NCBI GenBank assembly: GCA_021234155.1
Contig: JAJEKV010000057.1
Span: forward strand, 1,166,300-1,230,299
DNA: 64,000 bases
Reading direction: 5' to 3'
Origin: Isoetes taiwanensis
Taxonomy: Eukaryota > Streptophyta > Lycopodiopsida > Isoetales > Isoetaceae
Numbering within the stretch: the first letter of the stretch is position 1; every line of letters starts with the position of its first letter. Below the pieces are notes generated by a model. That model was not told the origin of the DNA. It worked only from the letters and a program-made list of their open reading frames with translations, and did not search any database. A program made the translations under genes and the position numbers. This document shows, one piece after another, positions 11,184 to 23,028 of the stretch.

Positions 11184-11477
11184 CTGATAGATATCCGGAT
11201 CAGAATTATATTCATCGTCCTGCATTGTTTCAGGAACAACGGATCGGTCATTGTCTCCATGATTATAGCTATTCCGTCCATAGCCTCCACCTCTTTTGGG
11301 AAACCTGGGGCCTTGATAGCTATTGTGTCCCCTTTTCGATTCAGGGCCATTTCCCCTTCCAAACTTATCCATATTATCCGCCTCAATACTGAGTTTGCAG
11401 AAACGGAGTTCTCTTTCCAAAACCAGATCGTTCAACTTCTTTCCAATGGCGCTGGAGCTACCAGACCTGCTTCCCAT
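11184..11477 (-). CDS. Arg/Gly-rich exon, unknown gene (copy 2)
   Basis: Same frame and same donor (TATCAG/GTATCC) as 5880-6173. From residue 11 on (IGKKLNDLV) the translation is identical. The start here (MGSRSGSSSA) is more plausible as a real N terminus than the copy 1 version, because the differing bases sit around CAG/CTG triplets that vary throughout the two copies. Role unknown. Confidence 0.4.
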
Positions 11478-11781
11478 GCCTTATGGTATTGAGGGTTTAG
11501 GCGGGAAGTAATGTTTACCCAACACCTCTCCTAATAAATTCGCTGCCATTCATAACTGCGCCGAAAGCTTATCCCGGAGCTCGATGCAGCAAAAGCTCTT
11601 ATCTATGAGTAGGATAATAACTGATATATTTTATTTTAGGGTACATCTAAATTGAGTTACCCTTAAATAAGTCTATGGTATTGGTTTAATATCTTTATTG
11701 ACCACCATAATTTACAACCTTTCACTATTTCATAACCATATTAAGGTCAAATGTGCCAATAAAGTAACAATAGATATTATA

Positions 11782-11812
<31 letters not shown>

Positions 11813-12948
11813 GCATGGAAAGACAAAACGAAATAGAAGAAAGGAAGGAAAAGTGAAAATGTGGTCAAATCCTCTTAATTGTGTGATTTTTAGACGTGAA
11901 TTAATTGAACAATTTGCTCAAGAGTGTATCATTTACAGTTCCTAGCTATGTCCAGCAACGCTGGGCTCCATTTCTAGTTGATCAAATATTGATAAAGGTT
12001 GGGGCATGTATCTCTGTTTCATATTATATCTCTATCTCTGGCTTGCAAGTGAATATTGCTTTGCAAAAAGCATTTTATAGCATAGTTATCTTGAAGCATA
12101 GTGCTCTATTCTGAAATTGAACAGTTAAATGAAAGATTTTGAGCTCTCAGGAGGCCTCTGAATAAGATAATTCTTGTGTTTGGCATTACTGAGTCATGGA
12201 GATAGAAACGTTCACGACAGGTGACCCGCAACAATGACTGAGGCTATCGATATTTCAGGCTTGCCAACCCTATAGAAATGTGCAAGTATCTCCATGTTTT
12301 TTATCTGATATTTCTCAGCTTAATTTTTGTTGAAGTGTTCCAAAAATATAGCACGACTTTGCATTTGTTTTCTTAGCCATGTTCTAATAGCAAGGGTGAC
12401 GGTATACTGCGTTGCTAGAAGAGATCTTTGAAGAAGAAATTTTTTCGAGAAGTTTTTTTTTGAGGAGATTAGTCATGGTTTGCAAGTGATACAGAAGCTG
12501 AGCTAGAATTTGACAAATGCCCTCAACCATTGCCTTGCTAGACACTGGGAGGTAAAATAAACTATATGTCAAATGTAAGTGTTGTAAATGTTTATGACAT
12601 ATGAAGCATTCTAGTTCTAGAATTTAAAAAACAACATTGTCGTGCTTATCAACATATCAGTTATACTAACATCTACTAGCCTTAATGCCTATTATCAATC
12701 ATTAAAACCAGAGTATGCCATCACCATGTACGTTTATATTGTATTGCCAATGGCATGTTTAAATCATGGATTCAAACACCATGTATGTCTGTATTGCATG
12801 GATATTCAAACGCCATATGTTTATAGTCTATACTGCCCATTTTATTTCCAAAGCATGGATTCAAAACCCATAAGGTAAGTGATTCGAGAGCTGTTTTGAT
12901 ATTTCGCTATTAACATCCAGACTAAGTAGTCCCTCACCATAGCTATTT

Positions 12949-13196
12949 CTAATATCCTCTTTCACATGCAGATGCCATGACCAAATGTATCTCTCGTGTA
13001 TCCATAGAGTTTGCATTTTGAATTGTCCAAGTGGAACACCTACATCCATGCTTTGATCTACTATTAGATTGTTGGACTTTCACAGATAAACCCTGCACTC
13101 TGTTACAGAGTTGTAATGCGAAATCCTTAAGCCTTCCTAGAAGATCACTGGACCATGCATGAGAGAATTTATATTTATCTGTAACTTGCATGAAAG
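12949..13196 (-). pseudogene. Exon-like frame, unknown gene (copy 2)
   Basis: Counterpart of 7667-7903, with the same amphipathic DLLGRLKDFALQLCNRVQGL segment. Past it, the alternative frame stays open longer here (13049-12861, through MDVGVPLGQFKMQTLWIHE), so the true reading may switch frames. I see a faint resemblance to the head region of WASH-complex subunit 2 (FAM21) but would not rely on it. Confidence 0.2.
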
Positions 13197-13749
13197 AATG
13201 CTGCACCAAAAAAGGCTATGTCATCCATGAAGAAAAAAGCATGTCAAACCATCGCCAATCAAATTCGATTTTGGATTGAACATAAATATTATAAAAAGCT
13301 CTCAGCTCCTGTGGTTTTTTCTGCATCCTGAAATAAACTAAATTATAGGCTTAGACCTGAGAAATAACTAACTTTACTTCTCCAGTGCAACTTTTTGAAA
13401 GCATTACCAAATGATGCATTTGGGCTAGTTTCTTTAACACACATGTCACTAGCGGACAATGAGTCGGGCTTGCCTTTCCAAAGTCAATTTAGAAGTTACA
13501 ATATCTCAAGCAAGATATCTTTGTAAGCTACTTTTGGCACAAGAAAATGTCATGTTAAGTTAAATGCATGGCATCCGCTTGGGTTAAATATATTAGAAGG
13601 TGCCCATCTCTTTCTCTTTTTTTTTTTGAAGGACGAAAGGCAAAAAGTTTATTAATCAGATAAAAAGTACAAAATTTACATGTCTCATCTAACTGTGTAA
13701 GCACAAAAAATGCCACAGGTGCACGAGCTTGGAGCACAATGTACTTACT

Positions 13750-14531
13750 TTAGAATAGAAGACTAACGATAAGAATCAATTCAAAGATACCGAATCCAAA
13801 TGCTTCCATCATTTCTGATTCAAGGGAGGAACACTTATAGGCTGTCAATATCTTTTTCTGGGCCACCGTAATAACACTGCATGCAGAAGAATAAATGCCC
13901 TGAAAGATGTGGTGTCTGCGACGCTCCCATATCGACCATAGGAGCCAACCGGAACCAAGATGGAATGCCCTCTTTTTAGCTGGAGGCCATGCATTGAAAT
14001 AGGATGCTAAGAGGACGCATCGGCAGCCCAATGTACTGTTAAATAAACCTTGTAGCCAGGACCACGCTGGTTGAATCTCTGGACAATCAAAGAGACGGTG
14101 CTCAAGAGCCTCGACATCTGAAAGGCAGAGCGGGAGGATTATAGCGATGTCGGAAGGCATTAACACGCAGGCACCTGTGGATAACCTGCCACCATAGCAC
14201 AGAGACTTTAGGGGAGCAACATATCCCAAAGCCATCGCCATGTACGACACAAAGTGGGTTGTGGAACCTGCAGGCGCCACCCATCTGGCAACTCTCACAA
14301 ATGACTGGCAGCTCCCAATAGGAGTTTGGATCAAAAAATACTTTCCGATCTAACCATTTGCTTCCATGCCAATATTCTCGAATTGTCCCTTGTCCCCATG
14401 TGTCTTTCTCCCTCCATGCAATTCTTGCTCGAAAAGTTGGACTTCTCCATAATGTTCTTAACAGATCTTCTAATGACAGAAGCTTGAACTCAAGTTGTTG
14501 ATCAGAGATATAAATTCTTTTCCTCTGCGGG
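13750..14531 (-). pseudogene. LINE 3' fragment with zf-RVT domain (copy 2)
   Basis: Copy of 8444-9225 with the same frameshift between the WWQVIHRCL half and the EALEHRLFDCP half. The shared break shows that the LINE piece was already broken before the segment was duplicated. Confidence 0.7.
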
Positions 14532-14818
14532 GATGGGCTTCACAAGTCATTAAATAACCTATACAAGTGAATGAGTTACATTGTAACATGTTTAGAACAA
14601 ATAAATTCACTTGTGTAGAACTTCTTGGAGTATTAATTCTCTCACTCAAAATTCAAATAAACACATGTGCCAAGTTGAGGTAAAGCAGTTGAGTCTCTCT
14701 TTAGAAGTAAATTTGCGAGACAGTCGCTATCTTCATTTTTGAAACCCTCAAATAGAAGCTGTAATAGTTCTTGTTGACCACGAACGCTAACTTGATGTTT
14801 ATCTAAGCAGTTTTGCAA

Positions 14819-16222
14819 ACTTAAAATGCACTATTGCAGCTTTTTATCTATAAGAGCTTTAGTGGGATTTGGATGGTCAGTTGAATTCTCCTCATCTCTG
14901 ACAAACCCCAGTTTTCCTGTCATGGACGTATTTCCATATTCAATTGGTGAAGCAACACATTCTTCACTTAAAACCCTAAGATTCCTTGCTCACGGATTCA
15001 AAAGTTTTAGAATTTAATAAAGTCAGCCGATGTGAGGAGGAGCATCGAAGTCGCCAAATGGATAAGGTAAACCTTCTATGGTCATAAGAATAACTTCTAT
15101 GCTTCTAGAAATTTTGTATTCAGCTGGAATTTTCACATTCAGCCTGGACCTGGAAATTTTGTCTGGAATAACTTCTATACCTGGAAATTTCGCATTCAGC
15201 TTGGAAATTTCACCTGGAAATTTTGCTTGGAAATTTCAGCCTGGAAATTTCACATTGTGCTCTTTGAGAATCTTGCCTGCCAATTATAAATCTTACAATG
15301 TTGGCATAGTAGCTTGTAAAGATTTTTACTAGGATCTACAAACTTCTATTTCTTTCACTTTATATAGGTTCAGCGTCTAAGATGGAATCATTCAAATATG
15401 ATTTTCTTTCTGTTCATTGCAAGTGCATATTAGTTATGAACAAATCGACAATACTGAAAAATATGTAAAAATGTATCCCAATAAACCACTGTGTGGGAAG
15501 AAATTTCTCAAGAGACATTTTGAGTCAACAGGCCAATACGACACCTTCTTAGCAGCAATTTTTTATTTGTTCTCTAGAGATTGCTTAACATTATTGTTTG
15601 TTTGTTTATTACTATTTCTTATTGATGTTCATGCAGAATGAAGAAATTGCACGCCATGGATTTGAAAAATTATCACCCTTATTGTTTCTGCAAAGTCATC
15701 AAAAGGGCAGGCATAAATCAACGAAATAATTGAAGAGAAGGTTATGCCCAAACTTCACACGATGGACTTTGGAGGTAACGTACTAATTTCTTGGCATAAA
15801 AATGAAGTGAAGCTTCATGTACTTGTCTTCCTCAAGAATCTGCATCAAGTATTCACTGCCTTTTTCTCTCCCTTTTTCCCTGCTTAAAACCATCAAAAAC
15901 GTTTTTGCCCTTTCAATTATCAAGCATTTATGGGTCATTTTGTTTCTGTCCTTTCAATTATAGGTCATAGGCCCTTACATGCATTATAGACTTAAGCAGG
16001 GACACAACTATGCTCTGGTTTTTTTCTTATTATTTATATATCTCCACTGCATCTCGATTAGCCGCTGCAAGGACCTCATAACTAACACAAGTAATACTCA
16101 GCTTTTTACTAGCCATCTATCAAAGGACATGCCAGGACTGTTGTATATATACCATGTGACTTTGCAGACTCTTTTCTTGTCTTGTTCAAACTCACAACAT
16201 GGTACCTGCTTAATATTGATAA
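14819..16222. other. Non-coding stretch with a GGAAATTT minisatellite
   Basis: No convincing gene. Between about 15110 and 15255 the motif TGGAAATTTYRC recurs roughly eight times with variable spacing (for example ttcacctggaaattttgcttggaaattt). The rest is AT-rich with short low-complexity frames only. Confidence 0.6.
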
Positions 16223-16603
16223 TTAGCAAATAGTATTTGGATATACTGTTTCCTCATCTAGCTTAAATTTGAGCATGAAATCAGGAGTATCTGGGATTGA
16301 AAGAAAACCTAAGCCCGCTCCCGGTTCATCACTGCTAGTAAAATTTGCTCTGATTGAACTTGGAGGAGTTGTGGTATTGCTTGATGTATATAATGAACTT
16401 GATGTAGTTGTGACTTCGTAACCATTGCTAGCAATACATTGAGAGTCATCTTGAACACCTTCCAGAGACCCAAGGGAGCTTCTGGGACCTTGAACTGCTT
16501 CTTCGATACCTCGCTTGTTGGGGCTTGTTAAAACTACATGAATTAAGGTTGACATGTTGGATCTGTGTATTTCTCCAGAGGCAGTGAAAAGAGTTTGGCA
16601 CAT
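16223..16603 (-). CDS. Hypothetical Ser/Thr-rich ORF or exon
   Basis: A 126-codon minus-strand frame begins with MCQTLFTASGEIHRSN. A Ser/Thr-rich low-complexity middle follows (SSSLYTSSNTTTPPSS), then a more ordered end, LGFLSIPDTPDFMLKFKLDE. I recognise no family. It could be an exon of the same minus-strand gene whose pieces appear in the tandem units to the left, but that is a guess. Its stop lies just past ETVYPNTIC. Confidence 0.25.
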   Translation of the reverse strand: MCQTLFTASGEIHRSNMSTLIHVVLTSPNKRGIEEAVQGPRSSLGSLEGVQDDSQCIASNGYEVTTTSSSLYTSSNTTTPPSSIRANFTSSDEPGAGLGFLSIPDTPDFMLKFKLDEETVYPNTIC

Positions 16604-16967
16604 CAGGCTAAAAAATATAATGTCACTGGATACTAAAATTATTTGTTAGAACATTCTTCTGAACAGATAAGGAAATTCGCCTTTGCCGATGCTCTGGATG
16701 AGCTGCCACATTCTCCACAGGCTGTATCTTGTCAAATGGCATGTGTGAAACGAGATCTAAAAGACTTTTTGCAATTGCCTACGCGATTTCTGAGAAAGGG
16801 CTGTGCTCTATACTATCATGATATTAAGGATATGGTCCTAGAAAATCCACATTTGTGATTGTACCCCATGAAATTTTTGTAAGATGAACAATATTCTCAA
16901 ACACTGGATCATAAACATGTTGATGACAAAATGTTACAATTGCTTTCTCAAACATGTCTTCGTACCC

Positions 16968-17354
16968 TCTGGAGATCCAAAAGCCTGTTTCAGCTGAAAT
17001 TTGTTGCGATGGAGAGCCCTCTCAGCGATCTTTAGTAGGTATCTGATTTGCCATTGATTGTGGCTTATATCTTTGTCAAAATCACAGATTTCCGGACTGC
17101 ACATCCGGCCCCCAGAAACCCTAAAGCGCTCATGGTCCTGGTCGCACGTTTCTGATCATATCTAGAGATCCAGAGCTCCGTTTTAGCTGAAATTTGTTGC
17201 GTTGGAAAGCCCTCTCAGAGATCTTTCAGTAGGTATGTGATTTGCATGTGGTTGAGTCATATTTCCAAAGCAAAATTGTAGATTTCCGGGCTGCCAATAA
17301 AACGCTCTGAAAACCCTGAAGCGCTCGTGGTGCTGGCCACACGCGTTTCGATCA
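16968..17354 (+). repeat. Two tandem 193-bp monomers upstream of LINE A
   Basis: Unit 1 (16968-17160) and unit 2 (17161-17354) align end to end. Each runs from tctRgagatcc through gctgaaatttgttgcg, ccctctcag, gatttccgg and gcgctc to a gatcatatc junction. A third unit starts at 17355 (tccggagc) and passes into the LINE 5' region. Monomeric repeats at the 5' end of a LINE usually act as its promoter. Confidence 0.75.
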
Positions 17355-17573
17355 TATCCGGAGCTTGGGGAGCTTTGGGTTCAGAATCAGGGACTTCACA
17401 ATAGACTTGGTCTCGTGTTGGACTTGCGTGAGTGAGACTCTAAATGACCCGGGACGTGACTCAGTGCAGCCAGACAATGGAAGAAAAGCCGCATGCACTA
17501 AAGAAGCGAGCACGAAGCGGAGAGGGCTCCTCTCCCTCGAGCATGTCACGCTTGGTCCGAGAATATACGAGCC

Positions 17574-18290
17574 TTGGAGGCAAAGTTGACAGCAGAAGAA
17601 CGGGATAGGTTGGCCGGTATGGAGGCACAAAGAGACACCCACCAACAAAGAGCCATCCTCAAGAAACAGTTGGTGAAGGAGAGAGAATGGATCTCCACAT
17701 TAGAAGAGCAGGTGCGGCCATTGAATGACCGCTTTGGGCTGGCCGACTTCGAGCGCAGTCAAGCACGGGGTATTGTCGCTCAGTTAAGAAGTGAATTCAT
17801 GGCAACATCTCAAACACTGAATAAGGTTACCCAAGCCAGATTGATAGGATCCATCGGCCAGTGACAGATGAGATATCACAACCGCAGAGAGAGCTCGTGC
17901 AAGCAAAGGGAACAGATTACGCTTGGCTAATGCGAAGTTTCCGCCTTGCGGACCATGAAGCTAGAATGCATCAGATGCAAGCAAGGTTGGACACCCTAGA
18001 AAAGAGACAACCAGAAGGACAGGAAGCAGCACCCAGGCTCTCGGCCCTAGAGAAGAGGATGGCCGAGTTTCACCGAGAGATGTATGATCTCCGCTCGGAG
18101 ATGAAAACAGTGCATCGCCCGGGAGGCAAAGATCAACAAGGCGCCCAATGCCGGAGGCAGAGGTGGCCCAGGGAATCAGGCAGGTCCTTTGCGAGGAGCA
18201 GGATCGCCAATCCCGTCGGCTGAACCTCATTGTCCGGGGCTTGCCTGAAGATCATGGGGAAGATCTGCCGGCTAAGCTTAATGCCCCGTG
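17574..18290 (+). pseudogene. LINE A ORF1 (coiled coil plus RRM-like), broken
   Basis: The first piece (17574-17864) is a heptad-rich coiled coil (EERDRLAGMEAQRDTHQQ). The second (17861-18223) continues it (RLDTLEKRQ, SALEKRMAEF). A frame change then gives RRLNLIVRGLPED at about 18205, the conserved entry to the RRM of L1 ORF1 proteins (consensus RxNNIVIRGxPE). L1 ORF1p is an RNA-binding trimeric chaperone for the LINE RNA. At least two frameshifts separate the parts. Confidence 0.72.
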
Positions 18291-18744
18291 GCCGGACGCA
18301 CTACAACCGCAGATTTGGGGGTGAGAAACACCGACCGCAGCCTGGGGCCAAACATGAGACCCCGACCGGGTCAAATTCACGATGTTGGACCAGGCATCCA
18401 AGACTCTATTGTCGCAACGCACTAGCCGGGTTGAAGGGGACATCAATATACTTGGACACGATCTTACCCGGTGCAACAAAAGGTGAGACGAGAGGAGTTC
18501 ACAAAAATCGTGCAAGTCGACAAAAGGTGGGGATCGGCAGTTTGGTTAATGGCAAGATGAAGGTGTTTGTACCTCCACGCCAACAAGATGCAGAGGCAGG
18601 CGGCGATGGGGCCGTGGACATCTAGACCTTTCACCCGGAGACGGCAAACCGGATGCAACAACGGGGACCCGGTGCTCGGGCACCACCGCCCCCGCAACCT
18701 CCCTGAGTCGGTGCGGGGACAACCGCCACAGCAAAGATAGGGAC

Positions 18745-21700
18745 AGTGTCTTCGACTTGTATCATGGGCGTAGGGGATTCCCCGAAGAAGGGCAGTGGCC
18801 TTGTTGGGATCGCTACATGTATGGACATCATCTTCTTGCAAGAGACATGGGAATATCGTGGGCATCACCGCCGGACATCCGGGATACCGGTGCTTTCGCC
18901 GCTAATGCGCGCGCCATGGCAAGCGAGGATATGGAGGGGTGGCATGCTACTTCAAAGATGCTATAGCAGCCATGGTCTCGCTCCACAAGGTCGACGGACT
19001 TAAGCGCTACCGTGGGTGAGAATACCGGAGCCTCAAAGATCGCCCATTATTTATTGCATGTCGTTATATACCCCATGCGACCTCTAAGTTCTACCAGTCC
19101 GAGGAGGCGGATACACGGATGTACAAATGCCTTACTGAGATCTCACGTATGATGACATAGAGCAATATCGCCAAAGAAGGGCATGTGCTCTTGTTAGAGA
19201 TTTCAATGCCCGCGACCGCAGTACCGCAGCCGGTTACCTTCCAGGAGAGGCCGATTCGACCCACTCGGCTTGAAAACACCTGCACCCCAACATGCCAGAC
19301 AGTCTCAAGATACAGCCACCAACGCCTTTGGAAGGGAGTTGGTTCAACTCTGTCAGGTCTTTGACATGGTAGTGTGCAATGGTATCAAGAGCGATAGACA
19401 TGATGGTGGAGCTAGCGTGGTAGACTATCTCCTTGCTCCAGTGGTAGGACTTGACATGATCAGCGAGCTCTCAATTGGCACACGAACAGGAGATGAGGAG
19501 GCTTTGTCGGACCACTATCCACTTTATGTCACTTTGGATTGGGAGCACTCAGTAGCGCAATCACAGAGTAGAAACCATCAGGGGTTGAGATACATCCCCG
19601 ACTATCGAAAGCAAGCAGAATATGAGTCTGTGTTGGAACGTGAACTGCAGGGGATTGATGCCCTTTGCACGTTACATGATAGGTGGGAATGGCTTGTACA
19701 TGCCTTACTCACAGCAGCTAGTGCATGCTTTGCAGCGAGGGATCGCTCGCGAATGGACACTGCGCAGTTCCCTCAGAATCCCTGGTTTGACGCTGAGTGC
19801 AAGGCTCTAAAGACCCAACTACGCCTCGTCTCAGATCCACAATTGCGGCAGCAGGCCATTCAGGACTATAGAGCATTCTTGAAATCCAAAAAGCATGCGT
19901 ACATTGCAGACCATCAGCAACGCATGTTTGATTTGTTGATGACTGAGCCGAAAGCCTTCTGGCGTAGGGTGTTGTACAAGAGGCATCAACCACCCGGCAA
20001 TATTACCATAGACCAGTGGATGCATCACTTGGAGGAGCTGTATGATCCCCTCAGGAGCAAACCGCCGGGGTTCCGTGATCGTAGGAGAAATGCTGCAGCT
20101 CACGGAGGAAGACATCCAACAGGGCCTTAGACACCTGGCTAATGGCAAAGCGAAGGACTTGCAGGGACTTCAAGCCGAGTTATTGAAATGGGGTGGGCCA
20201 GCTTTGCTAGGGCCTCGACAAATGATTATTAACCGTGCCATAAGGGAGGGCCCCCGGGAGAGTGGATGGTTAGCAAGGTCACCTCAATTCATAAGACAGT
20301 AATAGGGATGATTCGCGAACTACCGCGATGAATCATGGTGAGCCCATTACCGCAAAGCTTTTAGCGGTGTGGTGGAGAAGAAGTTAACTCGGGCAATGGG
20401 AGGAAGCCGGAGGCGCAGATTGGCAAAGCGGGTTTCGCCCGCCCACTCCCTGTCGACCATATATTCACTCTCGGAGAATCCTTATGGAAGCTACCGCAAT
20501 GCCGCGTGCGTGACTGTACTCTGTTTCGTAGATTTCAAGCAAGATATGATACGGTCCCTCGGGACTGTTGTGGCAACATTTGCGCGCCGTGATGCCCCAC
20601 AGGACTTACAAAATGTCATCTATAGACTCTATGATGGGATATATGCTGCATTGCCTGCATCAGATCAGCGAGTTGCTAGCACCATAGGGGTTAAACAGGG
20701 ATGTCCGTTATCTCCAACGCTCTTTGGTCTCTACATTGACAAGTTGGAGACTTGGATGCAAGAACATGGGGGCGTGTGGCCCACAGCCTACCGTGAGGCA
20801 TACAAAGATAAGGCAATTGCTCTATGCAGATGATGTAGACTTGCTATCCCATACAGCTAGGAGTATGCAGCAGCATTTGGACGCTCTTAGTGGGTTTTGT
20901 GACACAACAGGAATGACGTTGAACCTGCAGAAAACTAAGCTCCTGGCAGTCCTCTCCTCGCACCATGATATCCCAGATCTCTATTACAGAGGACAGAAGG
21001 TGGATGTTGTAAGGACCTTCAAGTATCTGGGAATCGACTTTTGCGCTAGCATGTTATGGGATGATTGCGTGAAAAGACGGGTCAGCGCCATGGGATGGAA
21101 AGCCCCAGATGCTATGAATAATAGCCGCTCTGAGAATAGACCTATGTGATTTGGCACGAGAGCACACCTGCTCGTGAGCACTCGTTGAACCAAAGATTGT
21201 TGTATGGGGTAGAGGTCCGGGGTCCAAAGAATTAGCAAGAACACCAGGATAAGCTAGAGAGGGTGCAAAAGGCCTTCTTAACATACTGATTTTAGGTATC
21301 AAGGACACGGTGCCTTATCAGATTTTGCTATATGAGACCGGTTTCGCCCTCGCAACATTCCGCTATGCTGAGACATCTTGCATATTTCCACAAGGTCACC
21401 AAAGATGGATGCACAACGCCTTCCCCGAGGGCTTTGTTATTGGCACAAGAGCCACAACGATCGAAGAGGGTATGGCAGAGTAACCGTCGAGGGGTGGTTC
21501 GCAACGTGGTCTATAGACTACCAGCAGATTGTGGCTATGCCTGATGCCCAGGGACAGGTTGCACACCTGAATGAGCGCTTTGCCACCACTCTGTGGGATG
21601 CAACCACTCGTGCAAAGCCTAAAACAGAGCACTACCACACGCAAGTTAATCCAACACTGGAACATGGCCCACACCAGTACTTGAAAGCGCATATATCTAT

Positions 21701-22025
21701 GAAGAAACGGAGAGCTATTGCCTCCGTGAGGACGGGGTCCCATCATCTCAGAATTGAAACAGGTCGTTGGACTACAGATGGAGGGCAGAGAATCCCCCGG
21801 CATGAGAGAATATGCCAGTGTTGCCACATGCGGACAGTAGAGGATGAGCACCATGCTCTGCAAGAGTGTCCGGCATATACGCATATCCGAGCAACACATG
21901 CTGATCTTAGATGCTCTGAGGCACCGCTGCATCAATTGCTGGCATCGCCAATGGTTGCACGTCTCGCATCCTACATTTTGCAAGTTTCTACCGTTAGAGA
22001 ATCCCTTACAGGACAAGGGATCTGA
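18745..22025 (+). pseudogene. LINE A ORF2 (endonuclease and reverse transcriptase), broken
   Basis: Endonuclease pieces: MDIIFLQETWE (18820), YIPHATSKFYQSEEAD (19065), RDFNARD (19200, normally GDFNAR) and ASVVDYLLAP...LSDHYPLYV (19410-19530). The linker frame is open from 19270 to 20130. RT pieces: LANGKAKDLQGLQAELLKWG (20140), LCFVDFK (motif A, its second half garbled at 20535), GVKQGCPLSPTLFGLYIDKL (motif B, 20690-20750), LLYADDVDLL (motif C, 20820) and FKYLGIDF. The C-terminal CQCC...EDEHHALQECP (21815-21870) is the terminal zinc finger. At least five frame breaks, so a pseudogene unless the assembly is at fault. Confidence 0.85.
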
Positions 22026-22482
22026 GAGATTACTACCAGGGTTTTTCCTCCCATGTGGGGGTTTTTTCATCTCAGTAGTAGGGACACATTGTATAGTAGC
22101 ATTTGTCTTTTTGGTGTGGTTTTATCTGCTTTGTGTACTGCATGTACCGTCTCATAGGTCAAGTTTGGCCTCCGCGGACGTTAAAATATACTTCCTTCCT
22201 TCCTTCCTTCCTTTGGAGACAACAACTCCCGAAAACTTAAGATGTTTAATGACCTGTAGACAGACATCGTGATACCTCTTTTATTAGTTGTGCTTTTTTT
22301 ATTTTTGGTACAATTGGGTCACATTAACTCCAGATTCTTGGCTTCCTCTGGGCCAAAGAGCTCTTTTGTTTGTAAACTATTTTGTTAGATAGTTGTTAGA
22401 TTTGTTGTTTGTGAAAAAACAATCATATGCATCTTTGTTTCTGCCCTTTCTTCTGCAATCTGCCAGTGGTCAAAAAGGTGCA

Positions 22483-23028
22483 AAGAAATGAGCAAAAATT
22501 TTGCTCATATCTAGAGTCAAATTTGGAGTGGTCAAAATGCTATTGTATGGACTTGAGCAGCCTACAAAAATAAATGATGATCAGTTTAAGGCATGCCGAA
22601 CTAGTGCAGTTGAATTTGCCACTGCTGAGGCTCAAATGAAATTATGGGAAGCTGCAGTATTGGAGGTGCTACCCCACAACAAGGACTCTCGTCGAATTTT
22701 TGCAAAGACTGTGCCCTGCTCCGTGGTACTCAGGAATAGTCCTGTACCTGGACGTACATGACTAGTCTTTGTACCTTCCTGCATTAGAAACTTCAACCTT
22801 CTACAAAATATGGCTCAAGTTAATAAAGGGGAGGTGGTATATGTTCCAGACGACTATGTACACTTTGAGTCTGAGGGTGAGAATAGTGATACTATTAACA
22901 CTTCTATTGCAACTGAGGATACAGAGATGACCATTGAGACGACTGGAACTGTTTCTACAAAACCTCCTATAACTTACAAGAGGAAGCAACCTGAAGGTAT
23001 TATCTCTACTACCAATAGACATCTATAA
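22483..23028 (+). pseudogene. Unrecognised gene remnant, left part
   Basis: After an acceptor-like ATATCTAG (22514) a frame runs to 22761 with ordered composition (VKMLLYGLEQPTKINDDQF, AEAQMKLWEAAVLEVLP). A second frame (22810-23028) is acidic and Thr-rich (VYVPDDYVHFESEGENSDT) and ends in a basic patch KRKQPEG. I do not know the family. The same kind of sequence reappears beyond LINE B (26380-27471), so LINE B may have split one older gene. Confidence 0.3.

Larger units (their letters stand above)
9892..14818. repeat. Copy 2 of the ~4.9 kb tandemly repeated segment
   Basis: A direct copy of 4571-9512, offset by about 5.3 kb, ending at agcagttttgcaa. Relative to copy 1 it lacks about 18 bp near 10622 (cagcaaaatatggcacta in copy 1) and about 10 bp near 12403. 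The A-run (11787-11806) is slightly longer than in copy 1. The near identity points to a recent duplication or to homogenisation. Confidence 0.92.
17355..22217 (+). mobile_element. LINE A: near full-length L1-type retrotransposon, decayed
   Basis: Order on the plus strand: 5' monomers, an ORF1 region with coiled coil and RRM-like motif, an APE-type endonuclease, RT, a C-terminal Cys/His finger, then a 3' end tccgcggacgttaaaatat followed by (TTCC)n at about 22192-22213. The same 3' end with the same tail terminates LINE B in the opposite orientation. Frames are interrupted many times, so the copy is not autonomous as assembled. Confidence 0.88.

Noticed and set aside
12861-13209. Firm assignment of the exon-like frames to WASH-complex subunit FAM21
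   Set aside because: Only a vague helical pattern matches; frames are not joined by convincing splice sites.
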